Part shown: piece by piece, positions 8,951-21,366 of the stretch
Layout: each line of letters starts with the position of its first letter
Numbering within the stretch: the stretch's first letter is position 1
DNA from: Begonia masoniana
Lineage: Eukaryota; Streptophyta; Magnoliopsida; Cucurbitales; Begoniaceae
Assembly (NCBI GenBank): GCA_022432975.1
Contig: CM039509.1
Location: 25,761,432 to 25,825,431, forward strand
Length of the DNA: 64,000 bases
Direction of reading: 5' to 3'
Translations under genes and position numbers: made by a program
The notes under the pieces: model-generated
What the model saw: only the letters and a program-made list of their open reading frames with translations
The model's database searches: none
What the model was told of the DNA's origin: nothing

Positions 8951-11292
8951 TGTAGCGACCCTAAAACTGTACCCTTAATTCCTGTATAAAATTTAACATT
9001 TTTCTTTTATAACCTAAGTGAACTTAATAACGTTAATCGGAATTTAAATCGTTAAAATCGTTCAAAAAGTTGAAAACTGTTTTAAAATCGTTTATAGAAA
9101 TTTAATAAAACAATTTATAATATTTCCCGTAATCATGATCGATCGTGGTCGGCTTTTTCCTCTTTCCTTTCTCTTTTGCACATACACCCTAAACCAATTC
9201 ATAAAATTAAAACACTTCGTTATAACATCATTCACTTCTCCCTTCCTTAATTACCAAATAAACGACTTGAAACATACCCTAGAACGTATTTGAAAATGGG
9301 GTAAGGTTTCGTAAAAACGAACTGCATGGATCCATTTAAAAACTAAACAATCCCTCATGTTTAAAATAAAACTCCAAGCAGTTCAGTATGTTTCAAATAA
9401 AAGACTTTCCAAAAGCAATTTATAAAATAAGTTTCAAAACGTCAATACATAATCCTATCAAATATCGAGATTCCAAACAGCCTAATATGTTCTATCTGTA
9501 CAATTCATAGTGTCCCCAAAACATATACCTACGTCCCCACGGGTCAAAATCGCACCAACTGCGCCAACGCACTCCCACGGGCATCCTTCTTCAACCAACG
9601 TGATCATCTAACAGAGGAACGTCTTCCTCACCTATTTCTGGTTCACCTACACCATAAGGACGCCTATGAGAATAAATCTCAGTAAGTTCAACGTAAATGA
9701 CAATGCATGAACATGTATATGCAATTTTCATAAGTTCCTGTGCATTCATTTCATTTATCATAACGTGCATTCATTTATCATATCGTACATTCATTTCATT
9801 TATCATGTCATACATTCATTTATCATATCATGCATTCATTTATCATATAGTCATCTCATGTAAGTCGTCTCATATAAGTCGTCTCATGTCAGTCATCATA
9901 GTCATCTCATTTTAGTCGTCTCATTTCAGTCGTCATAGTCGTCTCATTTCAGTCGTCTCATTTCGTCTCATTTTAGTCATCTTAGTCGTCTCATTTCGTT
10001 TACATTTCACTTTACTTTCATTCATTTATCAGATAGTCATCTCATTTCAGTTCATCACATTTCTTTTTCTTTCATGAAATCTATGCATAAATTCGTTTTC
10101 ATGACGTTTATAAAACAGTGATGCATGACAATACAAGCATAACATAGACATACAGCATACATATCATCAAACAATACAAGCATAACCTATAAAAGACCTA
10201 ACCCTAAACTACCCAACCAAAGCGAATAAACACACATAACTCCAAATATCCTCGACAACGAAACACGACATATGGTGTAGGCCTATCGGCCACAGCAAGT
10301 CACGAGAACTTACCTGTCGTTTGTAGCTCGCTGGGTTTGGCACCTCACGTCACATATGGCTCGACCTATGACAAACATTCAAGCTTCATTAAAATCAAGC
10401 CTACATTCATCAATTTCTCTCAAACTACTATTTCTAGCCTAATCCAATTAAAACCTAACTAAACGGACCACTAATTTAGGTTCGGTAAAAATCGACCCGA
10501 AACTTTGAACGCGCGTAACTTTTGCGTCGGTTATCGGAATCGAACGATTCTAGCGGCCACGTACTCCTCTAATAACGTATTTTAACCTGCCAAAAGGAAT
10601 TTCAAAACAAACGACCGTGGCTAGGTCGAAAAGGGCAAAACCGGAACTGCCCTTCACCTGGAAATTTCCCCCAACTCGATTTTTCATCATTTTCCATCCA
10701 TTTCCTCACCAATCAATCACCCTCACAACCAATTAGCCTAAACTAATCAAATTTCTAAGGCTACACATAAAACTCGAAATCCCCCAATTCGGGATTCACT
10801 GATTTTCGCTCAAATTGAGCACCTCACGGATCAACGGCCATCTCCGGCCTTAAGCTGGGCCATTCACCGTCGAGAACGGCCAAAAGCGGCCGGTGACCGG
10901 AGCTCAATGCAGCTCGTCACCCTCGGCCATAAACCAAGCAAGAAACAGGGGAGAACTCACCTGTTTTTGATTGGGTCTGGCGCGAAAAAGCCGAACTGAG
11001 CTCTGGCTTCAGCTCGCCGGAGTTTGCTCGTCTGAACGGTGGCCGGAATCGCGTGGTCGCCGGAGGAACGTCGCTCGGATCTCCCTCTCGTTCTCCGGTG
11101 CTCGGGCCGAAATGATGAAGCAGAATGGCTTCGCGAGAAGCCATTATGTTTTTAATTAAAAATAAAATTTTTAATTAAATTTTATTTTATTTCATTATTT
11201 ATTTTATTAATCTATTTATTTATTTTAACCAATTACTAAATCGCCCTCATGTAAAGGCTACGTACGTCATAGAAATTTTTCCGGGTGTTACA
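8951..11292 (-). repeat. Gypsy-2 5' LTR (right copy)
   Basis: Colinear with 173-2516. In sense it starts TGTAACACCCGG and ends GGGTCGCTACA. It is followed on the + strand by the TSD cccgg and then Gypsy-1 gag. It has the same repeat tract (about 9745-10045), the hairpin (11121-11148, one stem mismatch) and the AT-rich block (11149-11230). Confidence 0.93.
9745..10045. repeat. Short-repeat tract in Gypsy-2 LTR (right copy)
   Basis: Same CATTCATTTATCAT and AGTCGTCTCAT units as at about 970-1265. Confidence 0.85.
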
Positions 11293-11297
11293 CCCGG

Positions 11298-13830
11298 AAT
11301 AGAGGCTGGCAACCGAGGGGACAACAACAAGTAGAACAATGAGGAGTCAAGAGGCCCTATGACGAAAAGGGCGATCAAGGAAAGGGAAAGCAAGTGCAGG
11401 GAGCTTCTCAAAAACCCCTATGTCCTAAATGCCAGAAGGAGCATTATGGCGAATGCAGATTGGGCATGGATAGGTGCTATCGATGTGGTGGAATGGGTCA
11501 TTATGCCAAGGATTGCCCACTATCGGGCTGAACCCAACCAGGTGGAGATAAGAAGAAAGTTATGCCAAGAATCTTCACCTTTATTGAGCCTGGAGACGTT
11601 GATGACGAGGCTCAGCCTTTCGTTATTGCAGGTACTATTTTCATCATAGGCGTAGCAGTATTTTTATTGATAGACACGGGGGCTGCACACTCTTTTATTT
11701 CAACTACTTGTGTATCTAGATTAAAGTTAGTGCCTTAGTTAGCAGAGTGTGAGTACAGAGTAATGCTGCCTTTGGGGGAGCATATGCAGTCAGATCATTT
11801 TTTCCAAGGCAATGTCGTCTCCGTGGGGAATAACACCCTTTATGCCTGCCTAATAGTTATGGGCATAGAGCGGTATGATCTTATTTTAGGGATGGACTGG
11901 CTGTCTCGCCACTTTGCCACAATTGACTGCAGGTTCAGGGTGGTGACTTTCTGCCCCCGGAACAAAGAAAAGTTTACCTTCCAGACGATGAATAGGTTAA
12001 GTGGACTGCCAAATTCCTATTCTATGAAGGTCAGAAAGCAGTTTAAAGATAGATGCTCAGTTTACTTGCCCACGGTGGTTGATACTCGGTTATTCAACAA
12101 AGTTAAGCCAAGTGACCTTCCTATCGTGAAAGAGTTTGCAGAGATCTTTCTCGATGATCTTCCCGGGTTATCACTGGACCGGGAGATTGAATTTGTAATT
12201 GATGTTTATCCAGGTTCTGCGCCTGTGTCCAAGAATCCGTACAGATTAACATCTGTCGAATTGAAAGAGTTAAAGTCTCAGCTAGAAGAATTGTTGGATA
12301 AGAGATTCATCTGACCTAGCTTTTCTCCATGGGGTGCGCTAGTTCTGTTCGTTAAGAAGAAAGACGGAACTCTCAAGATGTGTATTGATTATAGAGGGTT
12401 GAACAAGTTGACGGTGAAAAATAAATATCCGTTACCATGAATAGATGACTTTTTTGACAAACTTCAGGGTGCCCGAGTATTTTCAAAGATCGACCTACGC
12501 TCGGGTTATCATCAGTTGAGAGTTCGAAGATAAGATGTTCAAAAGACGACATTTCAAACTAGGTATGAGCACTACGAGTTTTTAGTAATGTCTTTTGAAC
12601 TCACAAATTCCCCTGCAGCCTTCATGGACCTAATGAATCGCGTCTTTAAGGAGTATTTGGACAAGTTTGTCGTTGTTTTTATTGATGACATCTTGGTCTA
12701 TTCTAAAACGAAGTAGGAACATGAAGAGCAACTACGGATTGTGTTAAGGATTTTAAAACAACATCAGCTTTACCCAAAGTTCTCCAAGTGTGGGTTTTGA
12801 CTAGACCAATTTAGTATTCTCGGCCATATCATATCTCAGGAGGGGATTTCTGTGGATCCGACTAAGATTGAGGTTGTCAAGGATTGGCCGCAGCCTAAGA
12901 ATGTGCGGGAGATACGCGAATTTCTTAGATTGGCCAGGTATTATTAGATATTCATCGAGTGATTTTCGAAGATTGTTGTTCCTCTTTCCCGATTGACAAG
13001 GAAGAATGAGAAATTTGTATGGTCAGCTGCATGTGATAAAAGCTTTCAGAAGCTGAAACAGAAATTGACTATGACTCCAGTTTTGACATTGCCAGTTGAG
13101 GGCGACAAGTTCAGCATATACTGTGATGCGTCTAAGGTTGGACTTGGGTGCGTACTTATGTAAAAAGGAAGGGTTATAGCGTATGCTTCTCGAAAATTAA
13201 AGCTGTACGAGCAAAATTATTCGACGTATGACCTGGAACTAGCAGCAGTCGTCTTTGCGTTGAAAATTTGGAGACATTACTTGTATGGTCAACAATGTGA
13301 AGTGTTTTCAGATCACAGGAGTTTAAAATATTTGTTTACACAAAAGGAATTGAACATGCGGAAACAAAGGAGGTTGGAGTTTGTCAAAGACTATGACTTT
13401 GAGATTAAATACCACACAGGGAAGGCAAATAAAGTCGCAGATGCCTTGGGCAGAATGCCTACTATGAGGCAGCCTTCGCTTGCAGCAATTTCGATATTGT
13501 TAAAGTCTGAGATTGAGAAGTTTGATGTGGAGATTGTGGATGAGTTGTCCACTATGCTCACAAACATTTCTTTTAAGCCAACGATATTGGACAAGATATT
13601 AGAATCTCAACAGAAAGACTTGTTGTGTGAGAAGTACCGATTGAGCATGACATCCGAGGACTCATCTGATTTCAACATGTCGAATGATGGATTATTAAAA
13701 TTCAAGCATAGGTGGTACGTGCCAAATGACGAGGAGTTTAGGAAAGAAATTTTGACCGAGGCTCACTCTTCGGCTTACTTTGTGCACCCGGGAAGCACCA
13801 AAATGTACCGAGACTTAAATCAGCACTTCT
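11298..13830 (+). pseudogene. Gypsy-1 gag end, protease, reverse transcriptase, RNase H and integrase start
   Basis: The order is: zinc knuckle C-Y-R-C-GGMG-H-YAKD-C at 11475-11516; aspartic protease LIDTGAAHSF near 11667-11697 (catalytic DTG present); YDLILGMDWLSRHF near 11875; RT from about 12130 with FIDD at about 12678-12689; RNase H ([13 protein letters not shown], later [12 protein letters not shown]) at about 13080-13450; and the integrase zinc-binding start ([11 protein letters not shown]) up to 13830. At least ten in-frame stops break it, many readable as Arg, Gln or Trp codons changed by C-to-T or G-to-A, for example LP*IDD, CGF*LDQ and VLM*KGR. The longest open pieces are 11763-12314 and 13260-13871. 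Integrase continues at 31816 after Gypsy-3. Confidence 0.9.
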
Positions 13831-15309
13831 TGTCACAACCTGAGGGGGGCCTAACAGAAACGCCAGGTTAAACGATCAACCTCGGAGAGGTCCACCGTCT
13901 AACCTAAGGCTAAATGCAAAAGATTAGCACTGATCCAGGACCTCCTCGAAGCAACAAATAAAAGAGAGTACAAACAATCGTAGAAATATAAGATAAATGA
14001 GAATAATTACATGCCAAAAAATAAAGTACAATCTCGAATGTCTTACATACACAAATCTGTAGGAAATAAAAAGAGCGACCCTAGGGAAAATCCACACGAT
14101 AGAGCTCACTTCCTAGCCTTCCTTCCTTTACCTGTAGAGGAGAGAGTCGATGGGGTGAGTGAAAAACTCAGTATGGGATGTTATACCTACAACTCAAGGA
14201 TGCATGGCTTATCAAATCAATGCACGTTTTAAAAATCAAACCAGTTTCAATGTTATTCATTTCTCTTCTTATTATCCATTTAAAACGGTTGATGGGACTA
14301 AGAATAAAATACGTATATATAATGAACATAGGCCCACATCAACAATACTAGTATAAAAATATATATCCAGGTGTACAGTGAAAAGGGAGGTCACTCACGG
14401 ATCCTCCGAACCACACCAACACAGAAAGGCAGCGATAACACCAGGCAGGGCCTCATAGGGAGAAGAGAAAAGGTCAACCACCAGGAGGGACGAACCACTC
14501 AGCCCTGGGAGACCGGGACACGCGCTAGGGCACATCAGGAGGGGCGAACCACTCAACCCTGGGCCCAAGGGCTCCACAAGGTGGACTTAACATACCGGGG
14601 TAGCAACGAACATACACTGGCCAGGTCGGGTAAATGGGCGAGCATGTCTCCGAGCAAATTCCGCCTATTCTCAGGGGGCGTACCCTACATTCTGCCTATT
14701 CTCAGGGGGCGTACCCTATCCAAACAAGCGTGGGGAGTACCACAACAACTGGGCAAAACCCCCTGATACTCCTAGCATAAGGGCCCAGCTAAGAGTGCCA
14801 GATGGTTATCTCCAGTATCAAACTCCAAATGGCACAACAGAAAACCAATGCATGAACAATATCAAATGCATGTATAAAGCTATCTGCATGCCAAATATAA
14901 TAAATCTCAGGGGAATCTCAAATACAACCCGTCGGCTAAGGCAAGTAAAACATGGCATATAAACTCCACTAGGCAGTATAGATCAGTCAAAAAATATACG
15001 TGCCACAATATGCATAATAACCATGCCAGTAAAATGCTGACATCAATACTAATGGTATCCCACCAAAAATAATATACGTGCCTGTGCATATGCATGTTAG
15101 GTATAACGTAGTAAGCATAATAACCCATACCCCTGCGGCGAGTCCTCCTATCCTCAGTGAACCGTGGCTCCTTAGGAATTGCTTCCAAATCAGCAAAATC
15201 CTCTGAATCTGAGAAACAACACAAGGAAGGAACCCCGTTAAGGTCCAATTCGGTCCAGAAACGATATAAACTACGAAACAGGGCGAAAACGGGCCAAAAT
15301 AGCTGGGGT

Positions 15310-15430
15310 TGACTTTTGGTCAAAAAGTCAAAGTCAACGACCAACGGTTAAAGTCAACGGTCAACGATCAAAGTCAACAATCAAAGTCAACCGTCAAAGT
15401 CAACAGTCAAAGTCAATCGTTGACTTTAAC
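15310..15430 (-). repeat. GTCAA/TTGAC array in Gypsy-3 LTR 1
   Basis: About eleven GTCAA and two TTGAC cores lie within about 120 bp, mostly as AGTCAAC and AAGTCAA units. In the element's sense these read TTGAC, the core of the WRKY-bound W-box. Equivalent arrays are at about 22905-23030 and 30570-30695. Confidence 0.85.
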
Positions 15431-16204
15431 TGACCGGACCGGTTCGGGTCGGACCGGTTAGGGTTGGTCTGGGTTGGATCGGTTTGACCCGAACCAACCC
15501 ATTCCAACTGGGCTCGGGCCAGACCCGGCCCAAACCCAAATCGGGTCGAACTAGGAGGGTTCGACCCGTAATGGGCTGGGTTGACCCAGCCTAATGGGTC
15601 GGGTCAAACTCGGCCCAATGGACCCAAGTCGAACCCGGCCCAGAAGGCCAAAGGGCCTGGGTCCAGCTTGGCCCGAATTTGGATCGGGCTGGGCCAAACC
15701 CAGTCGGGCCCAACTCAGCCCTGGGCCAGAGTCAACTCGGTCTTCGGCCTGAGTCAACTCAGCCCACAGCTCAAGTTGACTCAGCCCATGGTCGAGTTGA
15801 CTCGACCGTCGATCGCCGAACGCCAACGAAGCTCCGGCGACCAACCGACGATCAACCTGCGGCGAAAAAACACGATTTCTTACCTGTTTTTCGCCGAAAA
15901 TCGCTTCCAACACGTTTCCAACCACTTTTCGAGTCGATCCCTGCTAAAAACACCGAGAAATCGACCCCAAAAATTTAGATCTAACAAAACCTAAAACCCA
16001 AAACTTCTCGGGCAAAAATCGAGAGAAAGAGAGGTTACCTTCGAAAACGCCCTTCACAAACGTTGATCTACTCCTCGAGACGAACGTTTTGACACCAAAA
16101 TCGCAACGAACGGAGATCGTTCCGGCGTCGGGGATTCTCTTCTCGCGCGGCTCTCTCTCCCCTTTCTCTCTCTCTCATCTGGTTGTTTTCTGAAAACCCT
16201 CGAC

Positions 16205-16233
16205 AGATAAGGTTTCTTTTTGAAACCTTATCT
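16205..16233. other. Perfect hairpin in Gypsy-3 LTR 1
   Basis: AGATAAGGTTTC pairs with GAAACCTTATCT, giving a 12-bp stem with a T5 loop. In sense it follows an AT-rich TATA-like block about 245 nt from the LTR start. It is conserved in LTR 2 (23847-23875) and LTR 3 (about 31511-31539) with loop CTTTT. Confidence 0.8.
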
Positions 16234-16480
16234 TTTATTTTTATTTTTATATTAAATCCATTTCATTTATTATTTTACCTACCTTATTATTATTTTACAT
16301 GCTTCTTTTTATTTTGATTTTAATTAATGCTTTTATTAACTTTCTACAATTAATTACCTTTAATTTAACGTTCGTTTCCACGATCCAAATTCCTACCGTA
16401 ATTGATCACAATTATTTACACTAAAATTCGTGAAAAATTTATTCAAATTTTTACTACTAAAATTTGACGGTTTTTACATA

Positions 16481-16494
16481 TTTTCCTCCTTTTT
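16481..16494 (-). other. Polypurine tract of Gypsy-3 copy 1
   Basis: The minus strand reads AAAAAGGAGGAAAA two bases before the LTR start TGTAAAAACC. The equivalent in copy 2 is 24148-24161. Confidence 0.8.
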
Positions 16495-16519
16495 ATGAAT
16501 TTCGTCCTCGAAATTCGCC

Positions 16520-19500
16520 TCAACTACACATTATAGAAAAAAATCTAGGGTACCTATTCGCCATATCGGACTCTAGCTGCCATGTAGCTTCTTTGTCTGT
16601 GTGGTTCCTCCATTGCACCAGAACATACGGAGCCTCCCGACGACGAAAACGCCGAAGCTCGCATCCCAAAATCTTTTTTGGCACCTTGTCGTACGTCGCG
16701 TCAGCCTGGACCGTTACCTCATCCCACGAAACATTGTGAGACGGATCAGGAATGTACTTCCTCAGTTGGGATATATGGAAAACATTGTGCACATGCCCCA
16801 ACTGAGGAGGTAACTCCAGCCGGTAAGCCACCACTCCAATCCTCTCAACAATCTGGAACGGTCCAATGTACCGCGGGGCTAACTTTCCTTTCACCCCAAA
16901 CCTGCTGACACCACGGGTAGGATGAACCTTCACAAAGAAAAAGTCCCCAACATCAAACTCCACCTCACGTCTCTTTAGGTCTGCATAACTCTTTTGACGA
17001 CTCTGCACGACCTTCAGCCTCTCACGAATCTGGTGGATCTTCTCTGTGGTCTCTAGAATGATATCTGGCCTAAGCGCAAGTCGTTCCTCTTTTTCGGCCC
17101 AACACAAAGGAGAGCGACATGGCCGACCATACAAAGCCTCGAACGGAGAAACCCCGATGCTGGTTTGGAAGCTGTTGTTGTACACAAACTCAATCAGTGG
17201 CAAGTGGTCTATCCAACTGCTACCAAAATCCAGAATACAGGACCTCAACATATCCTCTAAGATCTGAATAGTCCTCTCGGACTGCCCATCTGTCTGGGGA
17301 TGATGTGCAGTACTCATCTGGGTCTTCGTACCGAGCTCCTTCTGCAATCCTCTCCATAAATCCGAAGTGAAACGAGGATCACGGTAAGACACAATGCTCA
17401 AAGGTACCCAATGAAGACGAACAATGTTCTGCACATATAACCGACTGAGCTTGGCAACAGAAAAAGTCATCCGAACAGGAATGAAATGTGCCGACTTCGT
17501 CAATCGATCCACAATAACCCAGATAGAATCAAATCTCTGAGGAGTCCTGGGAAGATGGGTAACGAAGTCCATGGTAACCTCCTCCCACTTCCATTCTGGA
17601 ATTGGTAATGGCTGGAGCAAACCCGCTGGCCGCTGGTGCTCGGCTTTGACTCTCTGGCAGGTCATGCATCGGGCAACAAATTCTGCTACCTCTCTCTTCA
17701 TGCAAACCCACCAGTACTGACGCTTCAGATCCTGATACATTTTGGTACTGCCGGGGTGAATGGCAAAACTTGATCTGTGCGCCTCATCCAAAATAGCCTG
17801 CCTCAAGTTGGCGATGTTGGGAACCGCCACCTTACCACGATAAAATAGGTCCCCAACAGCATTCACCGACCAACCCTCAAGCTGCTCCCCATTCTGAAGC
17901 TGTCCCACCCTGAATACAAGCTCCTCATCCTGCCGCTGTAGCTGCTTCACCCTTGTGAGCATCGATAGTGTAGCCACTACATGGTAGATTTAAGCCTGGC
18001 TCCCAGTATCGTGATACTGCAACTGAAAATCCCCAATCACCAAAGACTTCCTCCACTCATCCAGAATCATGCAGGAAATGGAAGCCCGAGGATACCGGCT
18101 CAATGCATCAGCCATTGCATTAGCCTTGCCTGGGTGGTATTCCAGACTAAAATCATAATCCTCTAAATACTCCACCCATCTGCGCTGCCTCAAGTTGAGG
18201 TCCTTCTGAGTGAACAAGTACTTTAAACTCTTGTGATCGGAGAAAACCTGGAAGCTGACCCCATATAAATAACTTTGCCATATCTTCAAAGCAAAGACGA
18301 TGGCAGCGAGCTCTAGGTCGTGGGTAGGATAATTCTGCTCATGGGGCTTCAACTGTCGAGAGGCATAAGCCACAACCTTACCCTGCTGCATCAATACACA
18401 CCCCAAACCAACCCCGGAGGCATCGGTATACACAGCATAAGGAAGGTTCCCATCAGGAACTGTCAGAATAGGAGCACTGGTCAACCTTCGCTTCAATTCT
18501 TCGAAGGCATTCTGACAGTCGACATCCCAAACAAACCGCACATCCTTGCGAGTAAGTTTGGTAAGCGGCGCGGAAATAGAAGAGAAGTTCTACACAAAGC
18601 GCCGATAATATCCAGCTAACCCGAGGAAGCTACGAATCTCCGAGACGTTCTTGGGTGGTGGCCAGCCCACTACCGCCTCAATCTTCGTAGGATCGACAAA
18701 AATACCATCCCGCGAAACGATATGGCCCAAGAACTTCACCTCAGAAGCCCAGAAATCACATTTGCTGCGCTTCGCATATAACTGATGCTCCCTCAAGGTC
18801 TGTAGGACAATGCGGAGATGCTCACGATGTTCACGAAGAGTCTTCGAATAAATCAGGACGTCATCAATGAAGACTACCACAAACCGATCTAGATAGGGCC
18901 GGAAGATCCTGTTTATAAGATCCATAAACACCGCTGGGGCATTTGTAAGCCCAAACGGTAAGACCAAGAACTCAAAGTGTCCATATCTGGTCTAGAAAGC
19001 AGTCTTAGGTATATTCTCCTCCCGAATCTTCACCTGATGATACCCTGTCCTCAGATCAATCTTCGAAAAATAGCGTGAACCACTGAGCTGATCAAAGAGG
19101 TCGTCAATACGTGGAAGCGGGTACTTGTTCTTAACAGTAACCCTGTTCAGCCTCCAATAATTAACACATAACCTCAACGATCCATCTGCCTTTTTAGCAA
19201 ACAAAACGGGAGAGCCCCAGGGCGACCCACTCTCCCTGATAAATCCTCTGCTATGCAAATCATCTAACTGCTTACGCAGTTCCACTAACTCAGCGGGTGA
19301 CATCCTGTAGGCAGGTATAGAAACTAGAGTAGCCCCTGGAACGAGATCGATACAAAACTCAATCTCTCTGTCTGGAGGTAAACCCGGTAGCTCATCAGGA
19401 AAGACGTCATCAAACTCCCTGACGACTGAGACATCAATCTCCTGCACCGCGGTCTCAAGATCTAGGTCCATCGACCAAAGTCCCCCATACTGTTCCAATC

Positions 19501-21214
19501 CACTCCTGCCTCGTAAACATACCCAAAACATAGAGTTCACAATCCCCGTACAAGGACCTCGGTGGTAGGTAACAACCCTGCCGGACTTCGAGGTAACTGT
19601 AACCCACCTCAAGTGGCAATCAACTATCGCCTGATATTTCATCAGCCAATCACAACCCATAATGACGTCAAACTGCCTCAAAGGCAGGACAATAAGATCG
19701 GCTGAAAACTTGCAGTCATCGATCACCACACAAACTGATCTGCAGATATAAGCAACTCCACTCCTGTCGCCCAGCGGAGTATTCAAAAAGAAAGGGGTTC
19801 CCATCTCTTCGATGGCCAAACCCAATACCTCAGCAAAATCAGCAGAAATAAACGAATGCGACGCCTTAGTATCAAATAAAACTCGAGCAAAAGTATGGAA
19901 GATCAGAATCGTACCATCCACAACTGCAGGCTGGTCTGGTACAGAAAAATAATCGGCCTGGTCCACTGCATATGACTGACCAGCAAGTCCCTTACCCTTA
20001 TAATTGCGACCACAGCTGCCGGCTCTTGTGGTAGATCCACGAAATCCACCTGCCCTCTGCTGCTGAACAGGAGGTGAACCACTAGCGAAGGGCTGCCCGA
20101 TCGGTCGATAGGGAGTATCAAGAACATGCCTATCCTCTACTCGACGCTGAGGTGTCTGAAACTGAGCCTGCTGAAAAGGTGGTCGGGTCTGTCCCCGATG
20201 CTGGCCCGGAGAAGAGAATGACTCGGTAGCTGTGGGAATATGAAAGGAGTGCCGCGGCTGCTGCCTCGGAGGGGAGAATGACTCAGTAGCCGGAATATGA
20301 AAGGAGTTTCGCAACTGCTGTCCCTGAGATTGGTTCAGCGGACATTCCCTTCTAAAATGACCCGGCTGGCCACAGGTATGGCAAGAATAAGGGGAGTACC
20401 TGCTGCTCCCCGACGATCCGCCACTAGATCCGGAAGAGCGACTAGCACTGCCACCTTGATCCGACACCTGTCGCTGACCCCTCCTAGTCATCTTCCTCCC
20501 TGAAGATCGACGGTCTGATCCGTGCTGAGAGGTGCTATCTCCCGAACTGCACAACCTCTCTATCCTCAGGGCGGCCTCATAAGCCCGAAGCAAACTATCA
20601 TACTGGTTAACAGCTACAATTCGTTTGATACCGAAATTTAAGCCCTGAATAAATTTAATAACCTGGGCCTCCACGCTGACCCCTCCAGAATATGGTAACA
20701 AGTGAATAAAACGATTATAATAATTGGTCACAGACGTGGACCCCTGTACCAGCTCGTAATATGCTCTAGTCATCATACCCCTATACTCTCTGCTGCTGAA
20801 CTGGCTACGAAACAGAGAAGTGAACTCAGCCCATCCCATAGACTCGACATTAAAATCACTGCGGATGGCTAACCACCAACGCCTAGCTGCCTCCCTCAGA
20901 AAATGGACAGCTATAGGAACTCTGGACTCGGCCGGCGTCTGGAGAGTCTCGAAGTTAAGCTCTATAACCTCGAGCCAATTCTCAGCCTCCGCTGTATCAG
21001 TACCACCCACAAAGGTTGGAGGGTTGAGTTGGTTGAACTCACGAAAGTATACCCATCGAGTGGTCATCGAAGCCGGGGTGGGGTCAGGGGTAGAAACAGG
21101 AGCCGGAGGTGGAGCCTGAGAACCGCTCACCAGGTTCCGCAAAGCCTCCAATATAGAAGACATGGTGCTAGGGTCTTGATCGGGGGTACGAGGAACTCTC
21201 CTCCTTTGTGGCAT
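16520..21214 (-). pseudogene. Gypsy-3 copy 1 gag-pol polyprotein, inactivated by stops
   Basis: The probable start is the ATG at 21214 ([13 protein letters not shown]), 14 codons inside the open frame. In order: gag capsid ([11 protein letters not shown] ... AALRIERL), zinc knuckle [14 protein letters not shown], protease with FDTKASHSF (normally DTG), RT with [13 protein letters not shown] and FIDD, RNase H ([15 protein letters not shown]), integrase with an HHCC finger (CMTCQRVKAEHQ) and core, and a chromodomain-like end (VLVQWRNHTDKEATW). Three in-frame stops separate the pieces 18992-21256, 18590-18967, 17990-18541 and 16520-17977, each compatible with a Gln-to-stop change. The integrase second Asp is Tyr (SYRDPRF for SDRDPRF). 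It is otherwise full length. Confidence 0.93.
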
Positions 21215-21350
21215 CGTGACACTTCTGCAAAACATGAGATTGTACCACATTAGCATTTTTCATGAATCATTCATCAATCATTCTTTCCACGTATCCTACT
21301 AACTGCTCATACTTGATCTCAAACATTTGTCACTAAGAGGTCATTGAACC

Positions 21351-21366
21351 TTGCGCTCTGATACCA
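21351..21366 (-). other. Primer-binding site of Gypsy-3 copy 1 (tRNA-iMet)
   Basis: The minus strand reads TGGTATCAGAGCGCAA, nine nucleotides after the LTR end. Confidence 0.9.

Larger units (their letters stand above)
173..11292 (-). mobile_element. Gypsy-2: non-autonomous, gag-only LTR retrotransposon (TR-GAG-like)
   Basis: It has two LTRs of 2344 and 2342 bp, starting TGTAACACCC and ending CTACA in the sense (minus) direction. The 5-bp TSD cccgg is at 168-172 and 11293-11297. The PBS, gag and PPT all lie in the minus orientation. The internal region (2517-8950) has gag but no protease, RT, RNase H or integrase. After the gag C-terminus it turns into about 2.2 kb of non-coding sequence, interrupted by solo LTR sLTR-1. 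Elements of this design have been described in plants as TR-GAG. Mobilisation would need enzymes from a relative such as Gypsy-1. The two LTRs differ by scattered substitutions, so insertion was not very recent but postdates Gypsy-1. Confidence 0.9.
13831..16478 (-). repeat. Gypsy-3 LTR 1 (3'-most in sense)
   Basis: 2648 bp, + strand TGTCACAACC ... TTTTTACA. It differs from LTRs 2 and 3 by many substitutions and fewer repeat units (two CTCAGGGGGCGTACCCTA units at about 14677-14720 instead of four; fewer AGAGTCAACTCGG-type units). It contains a GTCAA-rich tract (15310-15430), a GGGCC/GGGTC-rich tract (15430-15800) and a hairpin (16205-16233). Confidence 0.92.

Noticed and set aside
15551..15994. 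Overlapping frames of 100-140 codons on both strands in the GC-rich part of the Gypsy-3 LTRs
   Set aside because: They come from the GGGCC/GGGTC repeat tract, are not the same among the three LTRs and have no domain.
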